A stretch of 27,554 bases of DNA, taken from a virus. A program made the translations under genes and the position numbers. How positions within the stretch are numbered: the stretch's first letter is position 1; each line of letters opens with the position of its first letter. Location of the stretch: positions 1 through 27,554 of IMG/VR virus record IMGVR_UViG_3300032213_000662. One strand, 5' to 3'. A model generated the notes under the pieces. It was not told the DNA's origin, ran no database searches, and saw only the letters and a list, made by a program, of their open reading frames with translations. This document shows positions 14,664 to 23,540 of this stretch, piece by piece.

Positions 14664-15626
14664 TTACGTGGCGGTAAGGTCGGCAATGATGCCGTGCGCG
14701 GCCTGTGAGTTGACCTGTAGGCCATATTCCACAAGCATGAGGCGCTTTTCGGCGTCACCAGTCTTGGCGAGTTCGATCTGCTGAATCGGACGCAAAATCT
14801 GCAACTTTGCGTATTCAGGATCGAGCACAAAAGCGTCACGTTCACGCTGGAAGCGATTGGGAACGATATTCACCGCGCCAAAGTCGCTCACGTAAACATC
14901 GGCTGCACCAATGATCTGCGCTTGCTTGCCAGCGGGCACATCGCGGAAGCGCGTTGCGATACCAGTAAAGCCGGAAACGACCGTTTTATTGAACGGACCA
15001 ACCATAAGAACCTTGGGCGATCCGCCCTGAGTCCACACGCCACGAATGACGGTTTTAAGGAAGGCTTCGGTAAAGGCGCGGGCGGTGCCGTCCGTTCGAG
15101 CCGCAGTCGGGACCGCGCCAACAGTTGGGTTAGCGCCACCCGTTCCCTGCGAAACGTTTGACGTAAGCCATGCGGGCAGACCAGCCGTGCGTCGTGCTGC
15201 TGCGGACGTGCCGACAACCGCCGCTTGGTTCGCCAGAAGGGAAGATTCCATGTCACGCTTGAGCGCAGCGCCCATCTTAGCAGTCTGATACGACAATTCT
15301 TCCTTGCGCCCGGCCCGATCAGTGGCCTCAAGTGTGCCAGAAATAATCACGTTCTTTGTGCTGATCTGAGTATAGTTACCAACGCGAGAAGTCGGCGTTA
15401 CGGCGGTAAACGACGAGATGTCATCACCTTCAACCGCAGCGTTAGCAGAGGAGGCGGCATCAAGACTGTCAACCTGCCATTCAAAAAACGTATTCTTGAC
15501 AGTCCCGCGACCAATGTTGGAAATAAAAGGAGTTTCCTCCGGCGAAATATTGTAGATGATATTCGAGAGGTCTTCCCGAATACCTACCGCTTCATAGCGG
15601 GTAAAGGTATTAGCAATAATAGCCAT
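14664..15626 (-). CDS. major capsid protein, DUF5309 / SU10-like
   Basis: 320 aa. ATG 15626 has AAGGAC upstream. The N-terminus FTRYEAVGIREDLSNIIYNI, then SPEETPFISNIGRG, is the DUF5309 hallmark, followed by FFEWQVDSL, RVGNYTQISTKNVIISGTLEA and a C-terminal IQQIELAKTGDAEKRLMLVEYGL. The family has the HK97 fold and forms the icosahedral shell in SU10-like podoviruses. The length fits (about 320-330). It follows the scaffold gene by 11 bases and precedes a stable hairpin. No separate decoration domain is seen in it. Confidence 0.92.
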   Translation of the reverse strand: MAIIANTFTRYEAVGIREDLSNIIYNISPEETPFISNIGRGTVKNTFFEWQVDSLDAASSANAAVEGDDISSFTAVTPTSRVGNYTQISTKNVIISGTLEATDRAGRKEELSYQTAKMGAALKRDMESSLLANQAAVVGTSAAARRTAGLPAWLTSNVSQGTGGANPTVGAVPTAARTDGTARAFTEAFLKTVIRGVWTQGGSPKVLMVGPFNKTVVSGFTGIATRFRDVPAGKQAQIIGAADVYVSDFGAVNIVPNRFQRERDAFVLDPEYAKLQILRPIQQIELAKTGDAEKRLMLVEYGLQVNSQAAHGIIADLTAT

Positions 15627-15637
15627 TTAATTCGTCC

Positions 15638-16636
15638 TTAAAGAAGTTGACTTAAGAGATTAGCCGCGTCTTGAACGCGACCACTTTGCGCAAGGCGCTG
15701 TGAAGCTCTCTTTACTTCGGTTGAACGAACATTAACCTGTGTGCCACTTGATCCGGGTCGAATAACCTTGGCCACCTTCTTAGGGGCGGCTTTTGATTGT
15801 TCTACTTTTGTTCGACCTTTATCATACAGCATGGCTTTGCGGATGAGTGCAACGTGATTTGCTTGACGCAGGCTTTCGACCTCTTGTTCTGTCAAGCCTT
15901 GGGCAACAGCCCAATCGCGCAACTCTTTGGCTTCGCGCGCCATAACCCCTTGATCTTTCCATTCAGGAATCACATCGGGCAATTTGGCTCGTTCTGCCTC
16001 CACAAAAGCCTGCATGGCTTTCATTTGGTCGCTGGCAGCCTCCTGTGCTAAACGCTGCTGCTCTGCCTGAATGGCTTGGAGCCGTTGCGTCTGTTCTTCA
16101 CGGGACTTGCGCCAGTGTCGTTCTAACCGCGCAGCCTCAATGGGGTCTTCATCATAAAGATTATCCCAATCAGGCTCGGCACTGACCTGTTGCATCAATT
16201 GCTGTTGGAGCAATGGCAAAAGTTCAGCGTATTGAGCGCGCTCCTGACGGATGGTGTCGGCTTCGCTTTGAAACGCCTTGCGTTCATCTGCTAATGCCTG
16301 TGCCTTCCGCGTATAATCTGAGGTCCGACTATAGCCATTCCGAAGTTCTGCTAAGGTGACTTCCAATTCTTCGCCGTCAACTTTAACCTTGACAGTTACA
16401 TCGTCGGGAAGTTCCTGCGCGACTTCTTCTTCGCTATCTTCTTCATCCAGTTCGGCTTCGTCGTCATACTCAGCTTCATCACTGTCGCCTTCGTAATCCT
16501 CTTCTGCCACGCCCGTTTCCGGGTCTAGCGCCTCAGTCTCTTGGTTATCCTCTTCAGGGCCGAGAAGTGCACTGATGGCTGATGTTGCTTCTTGGAGGCC
16601 GATCCCGTCTGTGGGGTTGCCGACTTGTTCCGTCAT
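15638..16636 (-). CDS. scaffolding protein
   Basis: 332 aa. ATG 16636 with AAGGTG upstream. The N-terminal 90 residues are extremely acidic (EAEYDDEAELDEEDSEEEV), followed by a DDVTVKVKVDGEELEV strand block, and a long charged, Gln-rich helix (RKAQALADERKAFQSEAD, LLPLLQQQLMQQ, QRLAQEAAS). The C-terminus is basic (KKVAKVIRPG; STEVKRASQRLAQS), which in scaffolds contacts the coat protein. The gene sits immediately upstream of the capsid gene, the usual order. It is expected in procapsids but absent from mature heads. Confidence 0.85.
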   Translation of the reverse strand: MTEQVGNPTDGIGLQEATSAISALLGPEEDNQETEALDPETGVAEEDYEGDSDEAEYDDEAELDEEDSEEEVAQELPDDVTVKVKVDGEELEVTLAELRNGYSRTSDYTRKAQALADERKAFQSEADTIRQERAQYAELLPLLQQQLMQQVSAEPDWDNLYDEDPIEAARLERHWRKSREEQTQRLQAIQAEQQRLAQEAASDQMKAMQAFVEAERAKLPDVIPEWKDQGVMAREAKELRDWAVAQGLTEQEVESLRQANHVALIRKAMLYDKGRTKVEQSKAAPKKVAKVIRPGSSGTQVNVRSTEVKRASQRLAQSGRVQDAANLLSQLL

Positions 16637-16658
16637 ATAGCACCTTTTTTGTTAAATG

Positions 16659-16895
16659 TTAATTCCTTGATGCAAGGACTCCTGAATCAAGGGTTGCCTG
16701 TAGGCGGGCTTTCAATCGCTCTAATCCTTTGAGCGTGTGAAAAAGTTGCTCCCGTGAATCGTGATTGCCGGAAAACGAGTCCTTCCACTCCCGGAAAATC
16801 TCGGCTTCGACTTGCTCAAACGCTTCTATAAGCACCGGGTCTTCTAATAGGCGCTTGGCGTGACTGCCCTTTGTGATGGCTTGCGAGTTATTCAT
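16659..16895 (-). CDS. small conserved helical head-module protein
   Basis: 78 aa. ATG 16895 overlaps the preceding stop (TAATG). It is predicted helical and charged: AKRLLEDPVLIEAFEQVEAE, FREWKDSFSGNHDS, then EQLFHTLKGLERLKARLQ. This pattern recurs in short podoviral proteins between portal and scaffold genes. Function unknown. Confidence 0.68.
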   Translation of the reverse strand: MNNSQAITKGSHAKRLLEDPVLIEAFEQVEAEIFREWKDSFSGNHDSREQLFHTLKGLERLKARLQATLDSGVLASRN

Positions 16896-18109
16896 TAGAT
16901 CAGCGGCACATATTGTGGGTTAAGCATACTGGCAGGTGGCCCCATCGTTGTTTGCCTTAAGGGCGCTCCGCCAGAAACAAGTTGGCTATAGCCCGGCTGA
17001 AAAAACGTCGCTTCCGGCCCAAAGCCGTAACGCTCATAATCGGCGATATTGGGATTGACGCGCATATCCTGACCAGTGCCAAGGCCAACGCCAGCACCAA
17101 ACGGAGAAGTATACGGCATTGCCGTAGTTCTACCACCGCCGCCGCCGCTAACGGCACTGCCCAAAAGAGAGGCCGCTGTCAGATAATCAGATACGCCCAC
17201 TTTTGACGCGACACCCTTTAGAACGCCACCAATGCCGCCAGCACCGCCCGCAGCGCCAGCCGTTGTAGCCTGAATCGCTGATAGATTGCTCGGAAGCGAC
17301 GATAGCGCCTGTGGGGCAAGCGATGCGCCCTGTGGTATTGCCGCACCAGCCGCCCCTAGAAGGCCACCAGTGCCGGATAAAGCGCCGCCGTAGACTGGAG
17401 CCAATGACGCGGCAGTCCCCGCCTGAGCGCCCGCCGCCGCTGCATTAATAGTGTTGGCAACGCTGCCAGAAATAGCCGCATTTGATGCACCCGCCGCCCC
17501 TCCAGCGCCGGACGCACCTGCTGCGCCGCCAAGTCCACCGGGCTGCAATAAACCAGCGCCAGTTGCGGCTAACATGCCAGCGGCAAGAAGCTTCATTGGC
17601 GTATCCATTAGGATATTCTTTTCGTCACGAAAAATAGGCGAATAATTGCCCGTCACCTCGTTCATTTTTTCAAATGACAAATCGGCTTTTTTGCCGAGTT
17701 GCTTGGATAGGGCATTGGATTTCGCTACAAGTGACGAAATCGCTTCCGGCGTTCCTGCCTCCCCCACAACTTCGCCAGTTGCATTATTAACCAATCGGTA
17801 AGAATTGCCGGGAGCCGCCGCAAACGTCATACGCTCATTTGCGTTTGTTCCGCCTTTGTTCTCACTGCCCAAAAGTTCGAATACTGGGATGTTTGGATTC
17901 TCTAAACCAAGCCGCGAAAAGATATTTGCGGTTGTTCCGGGCGCAATATCGCCGCCGCCATATTGCGGAACATAGTCATAAGCCCCAGCAACCGTATTCG
18001 TTACGGGATTTGGGGCTGAATTGAACGCAAAGCCGCCAGATTCCATACTGGCAAGCTGCGCGATCTCTTCATCGCTTAGGCCAAGTTCCCTCAGGGCTTG
18101 AATATCCAT
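16895..18109 (-). CDS. Gly/Ala-rich putative virion protein
   Basis: 404 aa. ATG 18109 overlaps the portal stop (TAATG). Three parts: an N-terminus (1-170) of mixed composition with IQALRELGLSDEEIAQL; a Gly/Ala/Ser-rich middle (about 173-310) that begins with a hydrophobic run (LLAAGMLAATGAGLLQPG) and includes GGAAGASGAGGAAGAS; and a C-terminus rich in Tyr, Pro and Gly (YERYGFGPEATFFQPGY). No enzyme motif. Sitting between portal and scaffold genes, it is likely packed in the head or bound to the portal. The hydrophobic low-complexity middle could insert in a membrane during DNA entry. Confidence 0.6.
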   Translation of the reverse strand: MDIQALRELGLSDEEIAQLASMESGGFAFNSAPNPVTNTVAGAYDYVPQYGGGDIAPGTTANIFSRLGLENPNIPVFELLGSENKGGTNANERMTFAAAPGNSYRLVNNATGEVVGEAGTPEAISSLVAKSNALSKQLGKKADLSFEKMNEVTGNYSPIFRDEKNILMDTPMKLLAAGMLAATGAGLLQPGGLGGAAGASGAGGAAGASNAAISGSVANTINAAAAGAQAGTAASLAPVYGGALSGTGGLLGAAGAAIPQGASLAPQALSSLPSNLSAIQATTAGAAGGAGGIGGVLKGVASKVGVSDYLTAASLLGSAVSGGGGGRTTAMPYTSPFGAGVGLGTGQDMRVNPNIADYERYGFGPEATFFQPGYSQLVSGGAPLRQTTMGPPASMLNPQYVPLI

Positions 18110-20304
18110 TAAATCAACCCCTGCTCTTGTGGCATTGATTGCTCTTGCGCCACCTGTTGCGCCGCGCTAACCGCTCTTTCGGTCTCGCCTTGCTGCTTAA
18201 GGTATTCACGGTCACGCTGCATTAATGCTTGGATGTTTGCCGTGTTCACCTGTGAGCCGTATTTTGCCTCAATTTCGGCTGATTTAAGCATAACTTCGGC
18301 GTCAAGCTTATCACGCTCCCGATCATCCTTAAGAAGCATCTCTTCACGCTGCAATTCAAGCTCAGCGGCCTTCTTTTGAATGTCCGCCTGAATGCTTTGC
18401 GCTTGGACCTGAGCCAAGATTTGCTCTGGGCTTGGCGGTGGCGGCGTCGGGGCAGGCGGCTGGAAGTTAGCGGGGTTCTGGAAAAACTGCGATACGTCCT
18501 TAAACCCGGCAACGGCCAGCATTTGCTCAAGCGTATTGTAGTAACCCTCAAGATTAACCAGCGGATTGTTCATCGGGCCGAGTTGCTGCAATAGCATTTC
18601 CTGCTTTTGAGCAATCACGTTAAGGAACGCCATTTTTTGTTGGTCTGATCCTGTGCCAAGCGCAACATTGACCACAACGTCCATATCAGCATCCCATGCG
18701 CGGGGATCAATCGGCGCAAATTCATTGCGCAAACGGACAAGACGCGGCTTATCCTGATTCTTGACCAAAAGCTTAAGCGCCTTGGCCATAAGCGTTTTGA
18801 AGCCAGTTTCGGCAAAGATACGGCAAATCAGTTCGATATGCTGCTGGGAAGCGGTGACAGCCGCATTTACAGCCGTTGCCGTGCCACTATTCAATGCGTT
18901 AGGGTCTAGGCCAGCCGACGCCTTGGTGATACCAGTGCGGCTTTCCTTAATCTCGTCCATATATTGGAGCATCGGGAACGCGGATTGTGATACATCTGGC
19001 GTGGCAAGGTGCTGAACAGCGCCCGGCGACTTTACGCGGATGATTCCACCAACTTCCGTATTAAGAACGTCCTCAATGGACGCTTGACCTTCGACAACAG
19101 CCGTGCGGGGGTGAATAGTCTGCGCCAAGCTATCAAGCGCGTTACGCATGATGGATGACTTAATAAGCTGAATATCCATAACCACATCGGCAACCGACAT
19201 ACCAAAAAAGGTATGCGGCTCCGGGTCTGGGCAAAAGTCAAAGAACGGATGATCGTCCACCGCCTCTTGATGTAGAAGCTTTAGCGCGTTGCCGCCGACA
19301 CACACCTTGCGAAGCTCGGCAATGCCGTCACCATCCATATCAACGTAGATATAGGCTTCAACGTAGAGAACCTTGCGGCTGGCAGGGTCTGTCCGGCCCG
19401 CGCCCAAAATCGTCGCGTCGGGATTGCGGAAGAAAGCCTCAGGGTTGCCCTCAAAGTCACCCTCTTCCTCAAAGCCAAGCTGCTCAATCTCATCCTGCTC
19501 ATAGCCCATTGCCACAAGCTCGGATACCGTCATATATCGGCGATGGCCAATGAAGCTAAAGTCATTCAGAGACTTTGCGCGGCGGTCAATCAGAAACTCC
19601 TCAGGCGGAACGGCGGCAACATTCATGCGCCCTTCTTTATTCTTGCGGACAACCGTTGCGCTGTAAGTCGGCATTTGCACGGTTGACGCAATTCCCTCCG
19701 GCGTCATAACTTCGGTTGCGGATTGCTCGACTTCAACCTCCCGAAGCTCAACGCTTGGGTCGGACATAAGCACCGAATAGGCATTCTCATCCATGCCCTC
19801 AATTTCATAAGTCTTGACGGTTTCGGCCTCATCCCACCAGACCTTGCCAAAGCCATTCTTACGCACCAGCGCGTCCTTAAATATCGCGTGGGCAACTTGA
19901 AAAAAGTTGTTGTCCCTTGTCAGGCAGTAGTTGACGTAATCCGTCGCCTGATCCGCAACGTCAATATCCTCTGCGCGATTGGGAGCGTATTCAACAACCC
20001 GCGACGATCCGAAAAACACCCGCATGATTGACGGCATGATAAGCTGAACGGTATCGCGCACATCCCTAGAGACAATCTGGGAGCGCCCCGCCTCTTCATT
20101 GCCGAAGGGTTCACCGTTGTAATATTTACCCGCCTCAGCACGAACAGGGCTGATAACGTCATCAATAAACGACGCGGCGTCTTCAATCTCGCCACCGACA
20201 ATACCCTCAAGCTCTTCATCGGACATCTTTAGGGATTCAGGCTTCTCCGCGCTTACCTCAAGCCCGTTATCCTCTTCAACCGTTACATCTTTACTATATG
20301 CCAT
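18109..20304 (-). CDS. portal protein (SU10/P22-like)
   Basis: 731 aa. ATG 20304 with AAGGTGAG upstream. The acidic N-terminus (SDEELEGIVGGEIEDAASFI) leads to YYNGEPFGNEEAGRSQIVS, then RDVRDTVQLIMPSIMRVFFG, the recognisable core of large portal proteins. Further on are FGMSVADVVMDIQLIKSSI and TAVNAAVTASQQHIELICR. The C-terminus has a Pro-rich break (FQPPAPTPPPPSPEQ) then a coiled coil (KKAAELELQREEMLL). Twelve copies would form the ring for DNA entry and exit and bind terminase and adaptor. The length fits large podoviral portals (about 700-725 aa), and the coiled coil may be a barrel-like extension. Confidence 0.9.
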   Translation of the reverse strand: MAYSKDVTVEEDNGLEVSAEKPESLKMSDEELEGIVGGEIEDAASFIDDVISPVRAEAGKYYNGEPFGNEEAGRSQIVSRDVRDTVQLIMPSIMRVFFGSSRVVEYAPNRAEDIDVADQATDYVNYCLTRDNNFFQVAHAIFKDALVRKNGFGKVWWDEAETVKTYEIEGMDENAYSVLMSDPSVELREVEVEQSATEVMTPEGIASTVQMPTYSATVVRKNKEGRMNVAAVPPEEFLIDRRAKSLNDFSFIGHRRYMTVSELVAMGYEQDEIEQLGFEEEGDFEGNPEAFFRNPDATILGAGRTDPASRKVLYVEAYIYVDMDGDGIAELRKVCVGGNALKLLHQEAVDDHPFFDFCPDPEPHTFFGMSVADVVMDIQLIKSSIMRNALDSLAQTIHPRTAVVEGQASIEDVLNTEVGGIIRVKSPGAVQHLATPDVSQSAFPMLQYMDEIKESRTGITKASAGLDPNALNSGTATAVNAAVTASQQHIELICRIFAETGFKTLMAKALKLLVKNQDKPRLVRLRNEFAPIDPRAWDADMDVVVNVALGTGSDQQKMAFLNVIAQKQEMLLQQLGPMNNPLVNLEGYYNTLEQMLAVAGFKDVSQFFQNPANFQPPAPTPPPPSPEQILAQVQAQSIQADIQKKAAELELQREEMLLKDDRERDKLDAEVMLKSAEIEAKYGSQVNTANIQALMQRDREYLKQQGETERAVSAAQQVAQEQSMPQEQGLI

Positions 20305-20312
20305 ATCTCACC

Positions 20313-20729
20313 TTACGGTTGAAGCCCGTGAACAGCCGCCAAGCTGCACGGATCAAAGCGCCACGGGTCGTTAATCTTTAGAGCGCCCGCGATAATTTCA
20401 GAGCAAAACTCACGCTTTTTGTCGCCACGGAACGGCCTCAGGATAAAACCGAATAACCCCCAATAGTCATAGCCCCATCCAACACGGCCCTCGACATACT
20501 GGCGGGCAAATGCCTCATCCGCGTTAACTTTCACAATATCCCACCGCGACGGGTTATAGTCGATCTGCTTAAGTCTCACGCCACCGTCAATGCCGGACGA
20601 TGAACCTGATAGACCATCGCTAAAGATAAGCTCTACGTGGCTGTATTTACCGCGACACCATAAGCGCACCGCGATATTGAATAGCCCCTGAATCCCCGGC
20701 CTTGTTCCTTTGTAATAGGCAAGACGCAT
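20313..20729 (-). CDS. permuted papain-like (YiiX/C92-type) protein
   Basis: 138 aa. ATG 20729 overlaps the preceding stop (TAATG). The key residues of circularly permuted NlpC/P60-papain folds are in the right order: a His in KYSHVELIFSDG, then a Cys in KREFCSEIIAGAL. Strand and helix spacing (VGWGYDYWGLFGFI between them) also fits YaeF/YiiX-like families. The family cleaves amide or thioester bonds, with poorly known substrates. Placed next to the portal gene, it could process a virion protein or act on the cell envelope. Catalysis is inferred from the motifs only. Confidence 0.68.
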   Translation of the reverse strand: MRLAYYKGTRPGIQGLFNIAVRLWCRGKYSHVELIFSDGLSGSSSGIDGGVRLKQIDYNPSRWDIVKVNADEAFARQYVEGRVGWGYDYWGLFGFILRPFRGDKKREFCSEIIAGALKINDPWRFDPCSLAAVHGLQP

Positions 20730-21052
20730 TAAGCGGCGTCTCTTTCCAATTGATGACAGCGAATAACCGCCAGCAGTGACAGATAGACAATCTCCGGCGT
20801 GGTTGTTGCGTCGCTAATCTTTTCTCCGCTCGTCGGGTCATACATCTGAAAGTGTTTCTTGAAATCAGAAAGAGGCACAACAATCTCGTGAGTCGTTTCT
20901 CGCCCCTCAAGAAAGTAAACTTGATTATCGTTTAATTCGACTGCCATCTTTTCAGTGTAGTAGCCTTGGATATTGTTGTCCCCATCGACGCTGATCCGAA
21001 TATCCGTCACGCGGGGATAGGGCTTGAGGTTTTTAGTGTTGTAGTTTCTCAT
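20729..21052 (-). CDS. unknown small protein in the head module
   Basis: 107 aa from ATG 21052 (MRNYNTKNL), chosen because GGGGTG lies upstream. A beta-rich N-terminus (YPRVTDIRISVDGDNNIQGY) leads to NQVYFLEGRETTHEIVVPL, then helical residues ending in EIVYLSLLAVIRCHQLERD. I do not recognise it. Lying between the putative decoration gene and the papain-like gene, and overlapping the latter, it is probably a late structural or assembly protein. Confidence 0.55.
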   Translation of the reverse strand: MRNYNTKNLKPYPRVTDIRISVDGDNNIQGYYTEKMAVELNDNQVYFLEGRETTHEIVVPLSDFKKHFQMYDPTSGEKISDATTTPEIVYLSLLAVIRCHQLERDAA

Positions 21053-21063
21053 CTTACACCCCG

Positions 21064-21528
21064 TTATGCCCAAAATAATGTTCCAACAACGTCGCCACCC
21101 GTAGCGGCGGTCGCGCCAGCCGCGTCAGTTGTGATTGCCCACGCAATTCCGGTGGTGAAAGCAACGCCAGCGTCGGGGGACCATTCAATTGAGTTATTCG
21201 GTGAAATTGGAATCATTACCAATGGTGTGTCGGTGCCCGGAACCCCGGCTGTTGCCTTGTTGTAAAGCTGCATATATCGCAAAGCGGCGGTCGTGTTGGC
21301 AAATGTGGAACTGTAGACGCGGCCCGCTGTAGCCTTGGCCACGCCCGAAGTGGCAGTAACGATGCGAGTCGGCGTTAGAGCGCCCGTGCTCGTCGTGATA
21401 CCCCCCGAACTGACCTGACCGATGACAGCGGTGCCAGCAACCAAACCTACCTGTAGCACCCCGGTTGTCGAGCAGAGAAGCGGAATCCTATCGGTTGTTG
21501 CTGAAACCTGACCATGCACTAGCGCCAT
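21064..21528 (-). CDS. putative head decoration / structural protein
   Basis: 154 aa. ATG 21528 with AAAGGAA upstream. Composition is rich in Thr, Ala, Gly and Val; short strands alternate (VGLVAGTAVIGQVSSGGI; RIVTATSGVAKATAGRV). The middle block RYMQLYNKATAGVPGTD, followed by PLVMIPISPNNSIEWSP, is one I recall from phage structural proteins. No enzyme motif. It could decorate the capsid. A weak -10-like TATATAAG lies 35 bases upstream on the minus strand, but no matching -35 was found. Confidence 0.6.
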   Translation of the reverse strand: MALVHGQVSATTDRIPLLCSTTGVLQVGLVAGTAVIGQVSSGGITTSTGALTPTRIVTATSGVAKATAGRVYSSTFANTTAALRYMQLYNKATAGVPGTDTPLVMIPISPNNSIEWSPDAGVAFTTGIAWAITTDAAGATAATGGDVVGTLFWA

Positions 21529-21593
21529 TTGCGTTCCTTTGTAATGCGTTTGCCCTTATATACCAGTTTTGTTCTCATTGCGCTAGTTTAAGG

Positions 21594-21767
21594 CTATTTG
21601 CCCTTTTTAGCCCTGCCAGCCTCAGATAAAGCAATCGCAATGGCTTGCTTACGCGACTTCGCAAGAGGCGCTTTCTTCGGACCTTTGGGGTCGACGCCAG
21701 CGTGAAGTGCTCCCCTTTTGAACTCGCCCATGACCTTGGCGACTTTGTTTGACTTGGCCTTTTTCAT
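21594..21767 (-). CDS. DUF6496-like small basic protein
   Basis: 57 aa. ATG 21767 overlaps the terminase stop (ATGA) and has AAGGA five bases upstream. The family core is visible: KVMGEFKRGALHAG, then SRKQAIAIALSEAGRAKKGK at the C-terminus, with Lys/Arg-rich flanks. DUF6496 proteins are small, basic and common in phages of Proteobacteria. Their role is unknown; DNA binding is a reasonable guess from the charge. It is the first gene after the terminase genes. Confidence 0.8.
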   Translation of the reverse strand: MKKAKSNKVAKVMGEFKRGALHAGVDPKGPKKAPLAKSRKQAIAIALSEAGRAKKGK

Positions 21768-23029
21768 ACGATTCCTTTGATGTTGCGCTTTAACGGAGCG
21801 TATCCCATTTGTTCTCTGTGCGCTATAGCGAAAGTTCTAGCGGCGTCCGCGTAGTGCGAGGTCCAGTCATGGAACGGATGCGACTGATACTCTTGTCGCT
21901 TTTCGTCATACTTCCGACGATACATCCGCAAAGCCTCAATGCCCGTCTTGCATGATTCCTTATTAAACCACGATCTCGTGAGCATCATGCGCAGGGCTTG
22001 AATACCATCCATTAAATCCATGCGGGGAGCGACTTCAATGTTACTCAGTCCCAACTCGCCAAGCACTTCAATGCGGCTCTTGCCTGTGCCTAGCTCCCGG
22101 ACCTTAACGTCATGGGGGAGATAATGATTGCCCCATACCCAAGGCCGCGATTGCAAGTCCTTTACATACCAGTCAAGGCTAACTCCATCGCCCTTGAGGC
22201 AGTCGATGAACCTTATCTCTCCGCCGTGAGCCTGAATAAACCAGATAACAGTCGAGTCGGCCATACCCAAGTCCCAAGCGGTGTGAACTGGTAAGGCAGG
22301 ATCATACGGAACGGACGTGATGCGATTAGCTTCCTCAAGCGTTGTCATCTCCTTGCCGAAGTAAGCGCCGCGAATAGCCGCCTCAAAGCTGCATTCATAT
22401 TCCTGCGCAAATTCATCCTCAGACATTGTGCGCCGGGCGTCTTCTAACTCCTTATCGTCCAGAAGCCCGGTTGCTGTGGCCTTGAGCATAAGGCGGGACC
22501 AATCGCCATCATCCTCAGCGTTCTGCCATAAGTCATAGAATACGTTTTTGCCTTTAGGCGTCCCAATGAAGATAGCCCAGCCCTTGCGGTCAGACAAAGC
22601 CGGGCGGATAACGCGGGTCCAAACAGTCGGGTCCATGTCGCCAAATTCATCCATGACGCAACCGTCAAGATAAATGCCGCGCAGGCGATCAGGATTATCA
22701 GCGCCGTAAATCCGAATGCGAGCATTATTAGGCAACTCTACCCATAGCTCAGACTCATTAACCTTCACGCTTGGAACAAATGCAACGGCCTCTTTAATGT
22801 AGGACCACGCAATATCCTTAGCCTGATTTAACTGCGGGGCGATATAAGCAAAGCGCGGATTATCAAGCTTACAAGCCAAGGCCCGGCGGACAAGCTCATT
22901 GATGCAAGCGACAGTCTTACCAGCGCGGCGATGAGCAACCGTGATCATCCATCGCGTCTTACGCTTGTGAAGAGGCAGGAACTGTTCTCGCGGCCTATAT
23001 GCGCTGACCAGCTCAATCTGCTTCATCAT
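21764..23029 (-). CDS. terL: terminase large subunit
   Basis: 421 aa. ATG 23029 (MMKQIE) lies inside the terS 3' end (17-base overlap). ATPase motifs: Walker A-like AHRRAGKT (residues 32-39), Walker B with Asp/Glu at 127-128 in CVMDEFGDM, and the coupling motif IGTPKG (about 155-160). The RNase H-like nuclease has AWDLGMADST (Asp 253, Asp 258) and a C-terminal HDWTSHYADAAR with aspartates near 388 and 395. It packages DNA into the procapsid through the portal and cuts concatemers. The length is slightly short but no motif is missing. Confidence 0.93.
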   Translation of the reverse strand: MMKQIELVSAYRPREQFLPLHKRKTRWMITVAHRRAGKTVACINELVRRALACKLDNPRFAYIAPQLNQAKDIAWSYIKEAVAFVPSVKVNESELWVELPNNARIRIYGADNPDRLRGIYLDGCVMDEFGDMDPTVWTRVIRPALSDRKGWAIFIGTPKGKNVFYDLWQNAEDDGDWSRLMLKATATGLLDDKELEDARRTMSEDEFAQEYECSFEAAIRGAYFGKEMTTLEEANRITSVPYDPALPVHTAWDLGMADSTVIWFIQAHGGEIRFIDCLKGDGVSLDWYVKDLQSRPWVWGNHYLPHDVKVRELGTGKSRIEVLGELGLSNIEVAPRMDLMDGIQALRMMLTRSWFNKESCKTGIEALRMYRRKYDEKRQEYQSHPFHDWTSHYADAARTFAIAHREQMGYAPLKRNIKGIV

Positions 23030-23396
23030 CTAGGCCCGGATAACGGATAATTCCAATGTTAGCGTCAATGTGAAGCTTAGAGGGTTCGTTATAGCCATGC
23101 ATTGCGTTAAGCTCTTTAACGGCAGCAACCTTTACGCTTCCAGAACTATCTTGAAACGTCTGCACAAGGGCTTTGACTGACATTTCCCTAGTCCATAATA
23201 CGCGGTTTGCTAGAGTGTCCTTAAGCTCTTTAACCCTTTGTGCGACGTTAGGGTTATCGATTAGCTTTGAGGCTTCAACATAAACAGATGTCGGGACCAT
23301 GTTCTCAGCGTCGTAAGCTGCACGATATGCGTCAGCTTGCGTCATGCCATCAGCGATAGCCTGAGCGAATGCTTCCTGTTTAGGTGTTAGCGCCAT
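23013..23396 (-). CDS. terS: terminase small subunit
   Basis: 127 aa from ATG 23396 (the preceding GTG is weaker). The N-terminal helix-turn-helix reads TPKQEAFAQAIADGMTQADA, then YRAAYDAENM, then SVYVEASKLIDNPNVAQRV, the standard Terminase_2 small-subunit pattern. A central coiled helix (EMSVKALVQTF, SVKVAAVKELNAMHG) follows. It recognises phage DNA and regulates TerL. First gene of the late operon; its ribosome site is weak (AAAAGTG), which may limit its amount relative to structural proteins. Confidence 0.88.
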   Translation of the reverse strand: MALTPKQEAFAQAIADGMTQADAYRAAYDAENMVPTSVYVEASKLIDNPNVAQRVKELKDTLANRVLWTREMSVKALVQTFQDSSGSVKVAAVKELNAMHGYNEPSKLHIDANIGIIRYPGLDDEAD

Positions 23397-23488
23397 CACT
23401 TTTGACTTTTTGGTAAACCATTAGCCTCCCATAGCATATTTGAGGCGAAAAGCCAATTTCTCGCGGGGATCGTAAGGTTGAAAAATAA

Positions 23489-23505
23489 ATGCAAAAAAAT
23501 TGCAT
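23489..23505. promoter_or_regulatory. 17-bp dyad, candidate operator
   Basis: ATGCAA and TTGCAT flank a 5-base A-run, so the site reads ATGCAA-N5-TTGCAT. It lies seven bases upstream of the -35 of the plus-strand promoter, in the divergent region. The position suits a repressor or activator acting on one or both transcription units. No regulator gene is visible in the window. Confidence 0.4.
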
Positions 23506-23512
23506 CCGGGTA

Positions 23513-23540
23513 TTGACGGCAACGATAAAGCCTTTATAGC
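23513..23540 (+). promoter_or_regulatory. promoter of the right plus-strand operon
   Basis: TTGACG at 23513-23518 and TATAGC at 23535-23540, with a 16-base spacing, give a near-consensus sigma70-type promoter. Transcription would begin near 23547, just ahead of the ribosome site at 23562-23566. For the divergent late operon only weak minus-strand matches were seen (such as TTGGCT then TATGGG), so the late promoter may use a phage-specific activator. Confidence 0.6.
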
